DNA of 16,587 nt from contig CAMWWW010000010.1 in assembly GCA_947178015.1 (NCBI GenBank), positions 1-16,587 on the forward strand. Direction: 5' to 3'. The notes under the pieces are model-generated. The model saw nothing but the letters and a program-made list of their open reading frames with translations. It made no database searches and was not told the DNA's origin. Positions 1 through 7,416 of the stretch are shown piece after piece. How positions within the stretch are numbered: the stretch's first letter is position 1; each line of letters begins with the position of its first letter. This DNA is from an uncultured Clostridia bacterium (lineage in GTDB: Bacteria; Bacillota; Clostridia; Lachnospirales; Lachnospiraceae). The translations under genes were made by a program, and so were the position numbers.

Positions 1-61
1 CAGTTGGTAGAGCACCTGACTCTTAATCAGGGTGTCCAGGGTTCGAGCCCCTGGAGGCGCA
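1..61 (+). tRNA. tRNA-Lys (anticodon CUU), 5' end cut off by window
   Basis: The anticodon stem CCTGA (15-19) pairs with TCAGG (27-31). The 7-nt loop CTCTTAA places the anticodon CTT at 22-24, which reads the lysine codon AAG. The T-arm is CAGGG (37-41), loop TTCGAGC, CCCTG (49-53). The 3' acceptor strand is 54-60 with discriminator A at 61. CCA is not encoded (GTT follows). The 5' acceptor strand and part of the D-arm lie before the window. Confidence 0.95.
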
Positions 62-67
62 GTTAAG

Positions 68-113
68 AGAACTGTTTTTGAGGACATAAGAGCCTTGGGG
101 ACGGTTCTTTTTT
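68..113 (+). terminator. rho-independent terminator after tRNA-Lys
   Basis: AGAACTGT (68-75) pairs with ACGGTTCT (101-108) with one G-U pair. The stem can continue inward through a G-U rich stretch (76-83 with 93-100) to a short loop, and a run of T follows (107-113). It lies directly downstream of the tRNA and presumably ends its transcript. Confidence 0.8.
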
Positions 114-186
114 GCGTTTTTTAAACATAAACAAACACTCTCTTCCAAATATTGTTCCATATCCCCAACATAATACCGAAATTTAG

Positions 187-230
187 AAGCCGATTTATCC
201 GTGAGTGCGACGGGTAAGGGCTTTTTTTTT
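187..230 (+). terminator. second rho-independent terminator, upstream of yaaR
   Basis: TTATCCGT (195-202) pairs with ACGGGTAA (210-217) around the loop GAGTGCG, allowing one G-U pair. AAGCC (187-191) and GGCTT (219-223) close the base, and nine T follow. No recognisable gene lies between this and the first terminator. It may be a backup for the tRNA operon, a remnant of a lost gene, or the end of a short unannotated RNA. Confidence 0.75.
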
Positions 231-241
231 CTACAATTATG

Positions 242-250
242 TGTTATAAT
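242..250 (+). promoter_or_regulatory. extended -10 promoter for the yaaR-holB-ricT run
   Basis: TGTTATAAT is a perfect extended -10 (TGnTATAAT). The expected -35 position falls in the T-tract of the preceding terminator and gives only a poor match, so the TG motif probably compensates. Transcription would begin near 257, about 30 nt before the chosen yaaR start at 287. Confidence 0.6.
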
Positions 251-286
251 TTTCTGGCAGGGCAGAAGAAAGAGGGGGCGTGCGAT

Positions 287-727
287 ATGGATATTAAGAT
301 AAGCGATTTACAGGCAGTGAATCAGACGGAGCAGCAGACTCAGGCCGCGGCAAAGGATGAAGCGTTTCGTTTTACTTTGGTCAGCAAAATCTCAGAACAA
401 CAGCTTCAGGAGCGTTTGAGCGGGCTGATGTCCGATATTGTCATATCAGGAGAGCGCATTAAAAAACATATGGATATTCGAGATATGCGCAAGTACAGAG
501 ATCTGATCAAAACTTTTTTAAATGAAATTGTAAATCGCTCGCATGGCTTTTCGAGAGAAAATTTCCTCGATCGAAGAGGACGCCACAGAGTGTATGGCAT
601 TATCCGATTGATTGACCAGAATCTGGATGAGCTGGCACAGCAGCTTATCGCGGAGGAGAAAGATTCGCTTGCTATATTGAACAGCGTCGATGAGATCCGA
701 GGACTTCTGATGGATATATTCCTGTAG
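287..727 (+). CDS. yaaR: YaaR-like DUF327 family protein
   Basis: The function is not established. This is a small cytoplasmic, mostly helical protein of the DUF327/YaaR family, recognised from its segment DIVISGERIKKHMDIRDMRK, from NRSHGFSRENFLDRRGRHR and from its place immediately before holB, as in Bacillus. An upstream in-frame ATG at 239 overlaps the promoter's -10 region, so it cannot be the start of that transcript. The ATG at 287 has a purine-rich GAGGGGG site about 9 nt upstream and gives 146 aa, the usual size for YaaR as I recall it. It is probably the first gene of the housekeeping operon, with holB following after a short gap. The family call is solid; the role is unknown. Confidence 0.85.
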   Translation: MDIKISDLQAVNQTEQQTQAAAKDEAFRFTLVSKISEQQLQERLSGLMSDIVISGERIKKHMDIRDMRKYRDLIKTFLNEIVNRSHGFSRENFLDRRGRHRVYGIIRLIDQNLDELAQQLIAEEKDSLAILNSVDEIRGLLMDIFL

Positions 728-751
728 ATCAGGCTAAAGATGAGGATAAAA

Positions 752-1750
752 ATGACAACATTTCATAACGTGGTAGGACATGAAAAGATTATCGAACATT
801 TTCAAAATGCCGTGCGTTTAAATAAAATTTCTCATGCATATGTTCTAAGCGGTGAGGATGGTGCTGGTAAAAGACTGCTGGCACACTTGTTTTCCATGAC
901 GCTTCAATGCGAGAAAAAGGGGACCTCCCCCTGCGGGGAATGTACTCTCTGCAAACAGGCAGAAACGTTTAATCAGCCGGATATTATATGGGTAACGCAT
1001 GAAAAGCCGGGAAGTATCGGCGTGGAGGATGTGCGGGCGCAGGTAGTAGGTGATATGCAGATTAAGCCTTATCACAGCCCTTATAAGATATATATTATAG
1101 ATGAAGCAGAAAAATTGACCGTTCAAGCGCAAAATGCGCTTCTCAAGACCATAGAAGAGCCGCCGGAATATGGCGTAGTCATGTTTTTGACAACAAATGC
1201 AGAGGGCTTTTTGCCCACCATTCTCTCCCGCTGTGTGGTTCTACAGCTAAGACCGGCAACCAATGAGGCGGTGGCGAAATACCTTATGGAACAGGTTCAG
1301 GTGCCAGATTATAAAGCAAAGCTCTGCGCTGCATTTGCACAGGGAAATGTTGGAAAAGCTGTGTGGTATGCCTCCAAGGAAAGCTTTGACGAGATGAGAC
1401 AACATGTATTTCAGCTTCTCAAAGGTATCGCTGATATGCCGGAATCCAAGATCTATGAGCTGGTGGGAGAGCTTGCCGTATACAAGGAAAACATCCACGA
1501 TTATCTGGATCTGATTCTTCTTTGGTTTCGGGACGTGCTTTTATTTAAGGTCACAAAGGATGCGAACAGCATGGTGCTCCGAGAGGAGCTTGCCGGCATC
1601 TCCGGCTGTGCAGCGAGAAGCTCTTATGAGGGACTTGAAGAAATTATTATGGCGATCGACAGAGCGCGAGCGCGACTTCGGGCAAACGTTAGCTTTGAGC
1701 TTACTATGGAGCTTTTGCTGCTTACTATAAAGGAGAATGGATATGATTAA
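752..1750 (+). CDS. holB: DNA polymerase III subunit delta'
   Basis: Delta' is the fixed subunit of the clamp-loader complex that places the sliding clamp on primed DNA. With M1 at 752, the sequence opens with the family's FHNVVGHEKI motif. It then shows a P-loop-like GEDGAGKR (about 34-41), four cysteines suited to zinc (about 53, 61, 64, 67), the DEAEKLT segment (about 117-123) and the conserved LSRC (about 158-161). The P-loop has Lys-Arg where a true ATPase has Lys-Ser/Thr, in line with delta' being a structural rather than hydrolysing subunit. The start at 752 has GAGGA 5 nt upstream; an in-frame ATG at 740 would add four residues. The 3' end overlaps ricT by 8 nt, which suggests translational coupling. 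Confidence 0.93.
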   Translation: MTTFHNVVGHEKIIEHFQNAVRLNKISHAYVLSGEDGAGKRLLAHLFSMTLQCEKKGTSPCGECTLCKQAETFNQPDIIWVTHEKPGSIGVEDVRAQVVGDMQIKPYHSPYKIYIIDEAEKLTVQAQNALLKTIEEPPEYGVVMFLTTNAEGFLPTILSRCVVLQLRPATNEAVAKYLMEQVQVPDYKAKLCAAFAQGNVGKAVWYASKESFDEMRQHVFQLLKGIADMPESKIYELVGELAVYKENIHDYLDLILLWFRDVLLFKVTKDANSMVLREELAGISGCAARSSYEGLEEIIMAIDRARARLRANVSFELTMELLLLTIKENGYD

Positions 1751-2651
1751 GGTAATTGGAGTGAGATTTCGCGCGGCGGGAAAAATCTATTTTTTTGATC
1801 CGCTGTCGCTGGAGATAGATACGGGAAGTCATGTGATTGTGGAAACCGCGCGCGGCATTGAGTATGGCACGGTAGTCCTTGGCCCCCGCGAGGTGGAGGA
1901 GTCGAAGGTTGTTCAGCCGCTCAAAGCGGTGATCCGCATTGCCACGCCAGAGGATGATGAGGTGGAGAGCAAAAATAAGGAGAAAGAAAAAACGGCTTTT
2001 GGTATCTGTCTGGAAAAGATCAAGAAACATCAACTTGAGATGAAGCTAATTGATGCAGAATACACCTTTGACAACAATAAGGTGCTATTTTATTTAACGG
2101 CGGACGGGCGTATCGATTTTCGCGAGCTTGTCAAATCTTTGGCATCGGTATTTAAGACGCGCATAGAGTTACGACAGATTGGCGTGAGAGATGAGACAAA
2201 GATTTTGGGCGGAATTGGCATATGCGGCAGAACGTTATGCTGCCATAGCTATCTGCCGGAATTTATACCAGTTTCTATTAAGATGGCAAAAGAACAAAAT
2301 CTCTCACTTAATCCAACGAAAATATCGGGTGTCTGCGGCAGACTTATGTGCTGCCTGAAAAATGAAGAAGAAACCTATGAATTTTTAAACAGCAGACTAC
2401 CCAATGTAGGAGATTTTGTGACGACAGATGACAATCTAAAGGGAGAAGTACAAAGTGTGAGCGTGCTGCGTCAGCTTGTAAAGGTGATTGTTACCGTCAA
2501 CGACGAAAAGGAAGTGCGGGAATATCATGTAAATCAGCTTAAATTCAAGCCAAAGCGCAAGAAGGAAAAGATCAATATCGCAGATGCAGAACTTAAGGCT
2601 TTGGAGCTTTTAGAGCGCAAGGAAGGGAATTCAAAGCTCAATGACAATTAA
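1743..2651 (+). CDS. ricT: RicT (YaaT) PSP1-domain protein
   Basis: RicT is a subunit of the Fe-S-containing Ric (Y-) complex. In Bacillus this complex promotes RNase Y-dependent mRNA processing and affects sporulation, competence and biofilm decisions. The PSP1 C-terminal domain carries two cysteine clusters, ICGRTLCCHS (Cys161, 166, 167) and VCGRLMCC (Cys198, 203, 204), consistent with cluster binding. The C-terminus is strongly basic. The start at 1743 is preferred over 1737 because AGGAG (1731-1735) then lies 7 nt upstream rather than 1 nt. It overlaps holB by 8 nt and trmN6 by 11 nt. The partners RicA and RicF are not in this window. Confidence 0.93.
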   Translation: MIKVIGVRFRAAGKIYFFDPLSLEIDTGSHVIVETARGIEYGTVVLGPREVEESKVVQPLKAVIRIATPEDDEVESKNKEKEKTAFGICLEKIKKHQLEMKLIDAEYTFDNNKVLFYLTADGRIDFRELVKSLASVFKTRIELRQIGVRDETKILGGIGICGRTLCCHSYLPEFIPVSIKMAKEQNLSLNPTKISGVCGRLMCCLKNEEETYEFLNSRLPNVGDFVTTDDNLKGEVQSVSVLRQLVKVIVTVNDEKEVREYHVNQLKFKPKRKKEKINIADAELKALELLERKEGNSKLNDN

Positions 2652-3378
2652 GCTGAAAGAAAAGGAGCGAATTGACGAGCTCCACAGAAACGGATACCAG
2701 ATTATACAAAATGAAGATGGCTTTTGCTTTGGCATGGATGCTGTGCTCCTGTCTGGCTATGCGGTAGTCAGAAAAGGAGAGTGCGTGCTGGATATGGGAA
2801 CCGGCACGGGAATTATTCCTATTCTTTTGGAGGCGAAGACAGAAGGACAGCATTTTACAGGGCTTGAGATTCAGCCGCAGAGCGTGGATATGGCAAGGCG
2901 CAGTGTGGCTCTCAACCATCTGGAAGAGAAAATAACCATTGTGGAGGGCGATATTAAACATGCGTCCTCCCTTTTCGGGAAATCGGTTTTCGATGTAATT
3001 ACATCAAATCCGCCCTATATGAATGAAAATCATGGGCTAAAAAATCCACAGCTCCCCAAAGCAATCGCAAGACATGAGTTGCTTTGCAGCTTGGAGGATG
3101 TCGTGCGTGAGGCTGCGCTTATGCTGCGTCCCGGCGGACGCTTTTATATGGTTCACCGCCCAAGACGCCTGATAGAAATGATTCACATGCTGTCCTCTTA
3201 TAAGCTTGAAGTCAAGCGCTTAAAACCCGTATACCCCACCAAAGACAAAGAGGCTACTATGATTCTCTTAGAAGCCGTCAGAGGCGGCAACCCGCTTCTA
3301 AAGCTGGAAAAACCCCTAATAGTCTACAAAGAGCCGGGTGTTTATTCGGATGAAATATACGAGATCTATGGATATTAA
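2641..3378 (+). CDS. trmN6: tRNA1(Val) (adenine(37)-N6)-methyltransferase-like protein (YabB)
   Basis: A class I SAM-dependent methyltransferase of the TrmN6/YabB group, predicted to methylate the N6 of an adenine in tRNA. The N-terminus has the family segment KERIDELHRNGYQIIQNEDGF. The SAM-binding motif I is LDMGTGTGIIPILL (about 50-63), an acidic LEI follows (75-77), and the amino-methyltransferase signature NPPY sits at 123-126. The length of 245 aa is typical. The start overlaps ricT by 11 nt; the only Shine-Dalgarno-like stretch (GGAAGGGA, about 2622-2629) is rather far, so coupling to ricT translation is likely. In Bacillus the same gene stands between yabA and yazA, neither of which is present here. 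The exact tRNA target is inferred. Confidence 0.85.
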   Translation: MTIKLKEKERIDELHRNGYQIIQNEDGFCFGMDAVLLSGYAVVRKGECVLDMGTGTGIIPILLEAKTEGQHFTGLEIQPQSVDMARRSVALNHLEEKITIVEGDIKHASSLFGKSVFDVITSNPPYMNENHGLKNPQLPKAIARHELLCSLEDVVREAALMLRPGGRFYMVHRPRRLIEMIHMLSSYKLEVKRLKPVYPTKDKEATMILLEAVRGGNPLLKLEKPLIVYKEPGVYSDEIYEIYGY

Positions 3379-3416
3379 GCAGCCGTATATCCCTTTCTAA
3401 CTTGCCAAAAGCGGTC

Positions 3417-3435
3417 ATATTCTTATCACGAATAT
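3417..3435 (+). repeat. small inverted repeat upstream of rsmI
   Basis: ATATTC (3417-3422) and GAATAT (3430-3435) are perfect inverted copies around a 7-nt loop. They end 6 nt before the rsmI Shine-Dalgarno site. There is no T-tract, so this is not a terminator; it may be incidental or a mild mRNA structure. Confidence 0.35.
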
Positions 3436-3451
3436 AGAAATGAGGATTTAT

Positions 3452-4303
3452 ATGTCAGGAATATTATATCTGTGCGCCACGCCAATCGGAAATCTGGAGG
3501 ATATCACCCTTCGCGTGCTGCGCATACTGAAAGAGGTGGATCTGATAGCGGCGGAGGATACTAGACACAGCATCAAGCTATTAAACCACTACGCGATCAA
3601 AACCCCTATGACCAGCTATCATGAACATAATAAAATAGAAAAAGCACACTATCTAGTTGACCAGCTTTTATCAGGAAAGTCCATCGCATTGGTGACGGAT
3701 GCCGGAACCCCAGCCATCTCCGATCCCGGCGAAGAGTTGGTGCGCCAATGTTATGAAGCAGGGATTGAGGTGACATCCCTTCCGGGACCGGCGGCATGTA
3801 TTACAGCTCTCACTCTTTCTGGGCTTTCTGCTCGCCGCTTTGCCTTTGAAGCATTTCTTCCGTCAGACAAAAAAGATCGTCATCAAATACTTCAAGAGCT
3901 TAAAAATGAGACAAGAACCATACTTTTATACGAGGCACCACATCATTTAATTAGAACAATGGAGGAACTTAAGGACGTACTGGGAGAGCGCAGAATTACT
4001 CTATGCCGAGAGCTGACCAAAAAATATGAGGAAGCATGGCAGACCACCTTCACAGAGGCACTTTCCTGCTATAAAAAAGAAGAACCGCGCGGAGAATATG
4101 TGCTGGTAATAGAGGGGAGGAACAGAGAAGAGCTCCAAAAAGAGCAGCAGCAGAACTGGCAGAAAATGTCCATTGCAGAACATGTGGATTTCTATCAAGA
4201 GCAGGGCTGGGAACATAAGGAAGCGATGAAGCTCGCCGCCAAGGACAGAGGCGTCACAAAGAGAGAAATTTACCAAGCTTTATTAAATAAACGGGAGCTA
4301 TAG
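3452..4303 (+). CDS. rsmI: 16S rRNA (cytidine(1402)-2'-O)-methyltransferase
   Basis: RsmI uses SAM to 2'-O-methylate C1402 in the decoding centre of 16S rRNA. It belongs to the tetrapyrrole-methylase fold. The family motifs appear in order: LYLCATPIGNLEDITLR (5-21), AEDTRHS (34-40), the glycine/proline-rich VTDAGTPAISDPG (81-93) and LPGPAA (110-115). At 283 aa it has the usual length. The start at 3452 has GAGGA 5 nt upstream and gives the typical short N-terminus; an in-frame ATG at 3440 would add four residues. The gene follows trmN6 after a gap of about 70 nt and converges on abrB, so it probably ends the plus-strand run. Confidence 0.95.
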   Translation: MSGILYLCATPIGNLEDITLRVLRILKEVDLIAAEDTRHSIKLLNHYAIKTPMTSYHEHNKIEKAHYLVDQLLSGKSIALVTDAGTPAISDPGEELVRQCYEAGIEVTSLPGPAACITALTLSGLSARRFAFEAFLPSDKKDRHQILQELKNETRTILLYEAPHHLIRTMEELKDVLGERRITLCRELTKKYEEAWQTTFTEALSCYKKEEPRGEYVLVIEGRNREELQKEQQQNWQKMSIAEHVDFYQEQGWEHKEAMKLAAKDRGVTKREIYQALLNKREL

Positions 4304-4333
4304 TGCGTAAATATTATGTCTCGATTGGCTCCC
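4293..4333. terminator. weak inverted repeat between convergent rsmI and abrB
   Basis: GGGAGC (4293-4298) pairs with GCTCCC (4328-4333). The 29-nt loop is long and neither side has a strong T-tract. It spans the rsmI stop codon and the start of the convergent gap, where a shared terminator would be expected, but the structure is weak. Confidence 0.3.
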
Positions 4334-4344
4334 ATTCTTTGTGC

Positions 4345-4623
4345 TTACGGTGCTTCTGTTTTTTCTGTTAGCTGATAGCCTGCAAGATGGGCAAGCTTTG
4401 CAACCGTCTGCCTCGAAATCTTTTTTCCCTCAAATTCAATCAGATCTTCCGTCGAGCCGGTAAAGATATCGCTCGCCACATATTTTTTCAATATAATGGT
4501 ATCCTCATCAACAAAAACCTCCAGAGGGTCCCCCACCTCAATATGTAAGTTACGCCTAAGCTCCATGGGAAGAGTAAAACGTCCCAGCTCATCAACCTTT
4601 CTGATTACGCCTGTATCTTTCAT
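4345..4623 (-). CDS. AbrB-family transition-state regulator
   Basis: A small DNA-binding protein with an N-terminal swapped-hairpin AbrB domain. Residues 1-47 (GVIRKVDELGRFTLPMELRR, GDPLEVFVDEDTIILKK) match Bacillus AbrB closely in spacing. The C-terminal half (about 50-92) is divergent and probably serves in oligomerisation. AbrB proteins are pleiotropic repressors of post-exponential genes. The start has a strong GGAGG 8 nt upstream on the minus strand. The position next to rsmI matches the Bacillus gene order, which supports orthology with abrB, although Clostridia often carry several AbrB/SpoVT-like paralogues. It is probably monocistronic. Confidence 0.88.
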   Translation of the reverse strand: MKDTGVIRKVDELGRFTLPMELRRNLHIEVGDPLEVFVDEDTIILKKYVASDIFTGSTEDLIEFEGKKISRQTVAKLAHLAGYQLTEKTEAP

Positions 4624-4662
4624 GTGTAGTCCTCCAATTTAGAGTGTGTCATTCGTCCTATA

Positions 4663-4695
4663 CATATGAATAACATATGAACAAGAAAATGTCAA
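4663..4695 (-). promoter_or_regulatory. abrB promoter with paired CATATG palindromes
   Basis: On the minus strand a consensus -35 TTGACA (plus 4690-4695) is followed after 17 nt by a weak -10, TATTCA (plus 4667-4672). Two CATATG palindromes (4663-4668 and 4674-4679), 5 nt apart, overlap the -10. That makes them plausible operator half-sites, for instance for autoregulation. The -35 is clear; the operator role is inference. Confidence 0.5.
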
Positions 4696-4771
4696 TATTA
4701 TGAAGAACAAAAGACATGGGTAATTCGTTATAGAATCCTTATCTCCGACGAATCAGAAAAGTTGTCTGTTA

Positions 4772-5479
4772 TCACATAAGATCTCTGGTTTCCGCCCTAC
4801 ATAATGACAGTACCACAAACAGCAGCGACACGGCAAGCAGCGCACCGTACATTACTGCATTTCCCACTAAAGAAAAATCGCCTATACTGCCTTGTGTCAG
4901 AAACATCAAAATAACCGAAGCGATAATCGTCGCCTTTGAAGATCGCATCTTCAGACCAATATACAAAGCAACAAAGCTAATGCTAACCATAACAGCCGAA
5001 TTCATAAGCAGATGAAGATAAAATTCTGCACTTTTTAAGTTATAATCCAACTGAAAGACAGAATTCATATATCTGCTTCCGATCTGTATACTGAAGTACA
5101 AAAATAACTTTGTGAGTACAAGTGCCAAAAAGCTAAAGCTCCACGCTGCAATCATCTGGGCAAGCAAGATTTTTTGACGCTTGATCGGATAAGAGAACAT
5201 CAACGTCATAGTCTTATTTTTATAGGCACTCACAATAAACGTGGCAAGCATTGCACCAGAAAAACAGATGTATGATATATTAGATAGAAATTCAATAAAG
5301 GGACTGACAATATCATAGCCGGGAGGAGCGTCCAATTTTCCTGTATCTGGATCAAGAGCCATGCCAAAAAAGGTCAGACCAAAGAGAAAAAGGCAAAGAG
5401 CAGCAGCGAGTATAAGAGCCCTAATCATATATTTGTTAATATTATTTTTCTTCCATTCCAGTTTTATTAGTTTTATCAT
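4772..5479 (-). CDS. ABC-2 type transporter permease (BcrB-like)
   Basis: The integral membrane half of the transporter whose ATPase lies immediately upstream in the same operon. A short cationic N-terminus precedes about six hydrophobic segments, near residues 19-40, 60-85, 107-130, 155-175, 180-198 and 206-228. This is the ABC-2/BcrB-type layout, not the ten-segment BceB type with a large extracellular loop. Of 235 aa, none forms a large soluble domain. The start shares one nucleotide with the ATPase stop (TAATG), which indicates coupling. Export or removal of an antimicrobial peptide is inferred from the ATPase family and the adjacent two-component genes; the substrate is unknown. Confidence 0.83.
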   Translation of the reverse strand: MIKLIKLEWKKNNINKYMIRALILAAALCLFLFGLTFFGMALDPDTGKLDAPPGYDIVSPFIEFLSNISYICFSGAMLATFIVSAYKNKTMTLMFSYPIKRQKILLAQMIAAWSFSFLALVLTKLFLYFSIQIGSRYMNSVFQLDYNLKSAEFYLHLLMNSAVMVSISFVALYIGLKMRSSKATIIASVILMFLTQGSIGDFSLVGNAVMYGALLAVSLLFVVLSLCRAETRDLM

Positions 5480-6396
5480 TATCTTTCTGCCTCCCCTGTT
5501 ATTTTTAAAAAATGATCCTCCAGCGTCTCTGATTTTTTGAAAATAGAGTTTACCGGCTCATCGTTTAGGGCAAGTATCCTTGCTATTTCATGTGTGGAGA
5601 CTCCAAGCTCATAGATGCGAATATTGTGCTCATCCATAATCTTAAAATTATTGATATTTAGCTTATCGGACAAAAGATAGGCTGCCTTTTTGGTATGTGC
5701 CACGGAAAGTTCAATATAGGCTGTGGTTATATCCGATAACTCTTTTATGGAGATCTCTTCTTTTAGTGTTCCATGGCTGATCACTCCTATGGTATCCGCG
5801 ATTGTCTCAATCTCTGAGAGGATATGGCTGGATAGTATGATGGTTATGTCGTACTTGGTGCTGAGTGTGTGAAAGAGGTCGCGGATCTGCTTCATTCCTA
5901 CCGGATCGAGTCCATTGGCGGGTTCGTCAAGAATCAGCAGCTCTGGTCTGCACAGGATAGCGCGGGCTATGCCAAGGCGCTGCTTCATACCAAGAGAATA
6001 GCTTTTCACAGGTTTGCCTGCCGCCGTATTTAGATTTAACATAGCAAGAGCCTCCTCGACCGCGTCTTGCTTATAATAGCCCATGTATTCACAATGAAGC
6101 TTTAGGTTTTCCTCCCCGCTCATATGCTCAAAAAATATGGGAATTTCAATCATACTTCCCATGCGCTTAAGAACCTCATAGGAGGATGGGGTCAATGTTT
6201 CTCCAAAGATCTCAATGCTGCCGGAGGAAGGCTTCCACAAATTTGTGATCATTTTCATAAGTGTCGTTTTTCCTGCTCCATTCGGACCAAGAAGACCATA
6301 GATCTCTCCCTTGCGCACATGAATGGAGACGTCTGAGACAAGCTCTCTGCCATCCATGGTCTTTGTTAGATGAATCGTCTGTAGTATATAGGACAT
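5479..6396 (-). CDS. ABC transporter ATP-binding protein (BcrA/lantibiotic-immunity type)
   Basis: The cytoplasmic ATPase that drives the downstream permease. It has Walker A GPNGAGKT (37-44), the signature SLGMKQR (134-140), Walker B LLILDEP (153-159), the D-loop NGLDP (161-165) and the switch His191. The segment IEIPIFFEHMSGEENL (about 83-98) resembles that of BcrA-type bacitracin and lantibiotic immunity ATPases. A C-terminal extension of about 90 residues after the core domain is also typical of that group. The length is 305 aa. The start has AAAGGAG upstream on the minus strand. It follows the kinase gene after 69 bp and is likely co-expressed with it. Confidence 0.9.
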   Translation of the reverse strand: MSYILQTIHLTKTMDGRELVSDVSIHVRKGEIYGLLGPNGAGKTTLMKMITNLWKPSSGSIEIFGETLTPSSYEVLKRMGSMIEIPIFFEHMSGEENLKLHCEYMGYYKQDAVEEALAMLNLNTAAGKPVKSYSLGMKQRLGIARAILCRPELLILDEPANGLDPVGMKQIRDLFHTLSTKYDITIILSSHILSEIETIADTIGVISHGTLKEEISIKELSDITTAYIELSVAHTKKAAYLLSDKLNINNFKIMDEHNIRIYELGVSTHEIARILALNDEPVNSIFKKSETLEDHFLKITGEAER

Positions 6397-6426
6397 TGTT
6401 ATATGCTCCTTTCTGATGTTAAAGCA

Positions 6427-6435
6427 ATTGTAACA
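6427..6435 (-). promoter_or_regulatory. possible internal extended -10 promoter for the ABC genes
   Basis: On the minus strand TGTTACAAT (an extended -10, one mismatch) lies in the 69-bp gap between the kinase and the ATPase gene. No good -35 is visible at the right distance. It could give extra or basal transporter expression independent of the regulatory pair. Confidence 0.3.
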
Positions 6436-6465
6436 CAGCGATTTTTCAAAACTCTTGACGAAATC

Positions 6466-7416
6466 TTACAAATTTCTTTCGCGGACAATGGGAAGTGTCA
6501 ATGTGAAAGTGGTCTGTACCTGCGGCTCGCTCAAGACAGAAACATCTCCGCCCTGTGCAAGTGCGAGACTTTTTGCGATGGTAAGTCCCAAACCATTTCC
6601 CTGTATGCTTCGACTGCGGGAATCCTCCATCGTATACAGTCGCTCAAAGATATGGGATATCGCTTCTTTTTCAATGCCTTTTCCTCTGTCTATAATATCA
6701 ACAGCCGCCACGCTATCCGTTTCTTTTCTTAATATTATGCCAAGATATTGTCCTGCGGCGCCATAGCGTATGGCATTGGATATTAAGTTATATAATATTC
6801 GGGATATCGCTTGTTCATCTCCCTCCACAAGAATAACATTCTCTGGAATGGCGATCTCAACTTCAAAATTCTGCTGTCCCAGCATATCATAAAAATCCAG
6901 TATGGTCCTTCGACACAGCTCGTTTAAACTTATCATCTTTATATCCAGCTTCATGTCTCCAGCTTCCAGCTTGGCAAGCGTAAAAAATTCATTGATAAGC
7001 TCCATAACTTGTTTTGCCTTCGCCTCAATCTTTTTAAGAACCTCATCTTCCGGGTTTTTTATACGCAGCATTTCCAGATACCCCAAAATCACCGTTAAAG
7101 GCGTTTTGATATCATGCGAGATATTTGAGAGCATCCGCTTAGAAGCGGATTCTGTCTCTTTGAAATCAGCCTTTCGCGTTAGCCTGTCAATAAGAAGCTG
7201 ATTGATGGCAGAGATAAGCTCCTGTAACACCGCCTGATCCGTAAAAACCATAATAAGCTCCGCGCTGTCCTCGGATAAGATGGAGGAAAGCTTGCGGCTG
7301 ATCTGTCTAAGCTTTTCTTCCTGCGTTTTCTTGAAAATAATCCTTTGATATACTACAATACATAGTAAAATAAGAATACCAAGCAATAATAGAATTATCA
7401 TTGTCGGATGGTTCAT
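6466..7416 (-). CDS. sensor histidine kinase with one membrane anchor and no extracellular sensor
   Basis: The kinase partner of the adjacent response regulator. One membrane segment (about 5-25) is followed directly by a cytoplasmic linker. Next come the H-box SHDIKTPLT (phosphoacceptor His101), the N-box NLISNAIRYG (210-219, Asn214), G1 DRGKGI (243-248), an F-box near 257 and G2 GNGLGLT (273-279). There is no second membrane span and no room for an extracellular domain, so the signal is probably sensed within the membrane or through another protein such as the neighbouring transporter. Its ATG overlaps the regulator's stop by 4 nt (ATGA). The length is 316 aa. Confidence 0.9.
   Translation of the reverse strand: MNHPTMIILLLLGILILLCIVVYQRIIFKKTQEEKLRQISRKLSSILSEDSAELIMVFTDQAVLQELISAINQLLIDRLTRKADFKETESASKRMLSNISHDIKTPLTVILGYLEMLRIKNPEDEVLKKIEAKAKQVMELINEFFTLAKLEAGDMKLDIKMISLNELCRRTILDFYDMLGQQNFEVEIAIPENVILVEGDEQAISRILYNLISNAIRYGAAGQYLGIILRKETDSVAAVDIIDRGKGIEKEAISHIFERLYTMEDSRSRSIQGNGLGLTIAKSLALAQGGDVSVLSEPQVQTTFTLTLPIVRERNL

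Noticed and set aside
1..250. Integration of a mobile element at tRNA-Lys
   Set aside because: No integrase gene and no repeat of the tRNA 3' end were seen further along the window; the following genes are housekeeping.
239..286. A longer yaaR starting at ATG 239
   Set aside because: That ATG overlaps the extended -10 at 242-250, so the resulting mRNA would start after it. The 287 start has a proper ribosome site and gives the usual length.
4701..4771. A terminator after the ABC permease gene
   Set aside because: On the minus strand ATTCGT/ACGAAT and AGACA/TGTCT could pair in two tiers before TTTTG, but the loops are long and the stems short. Too weak to list.
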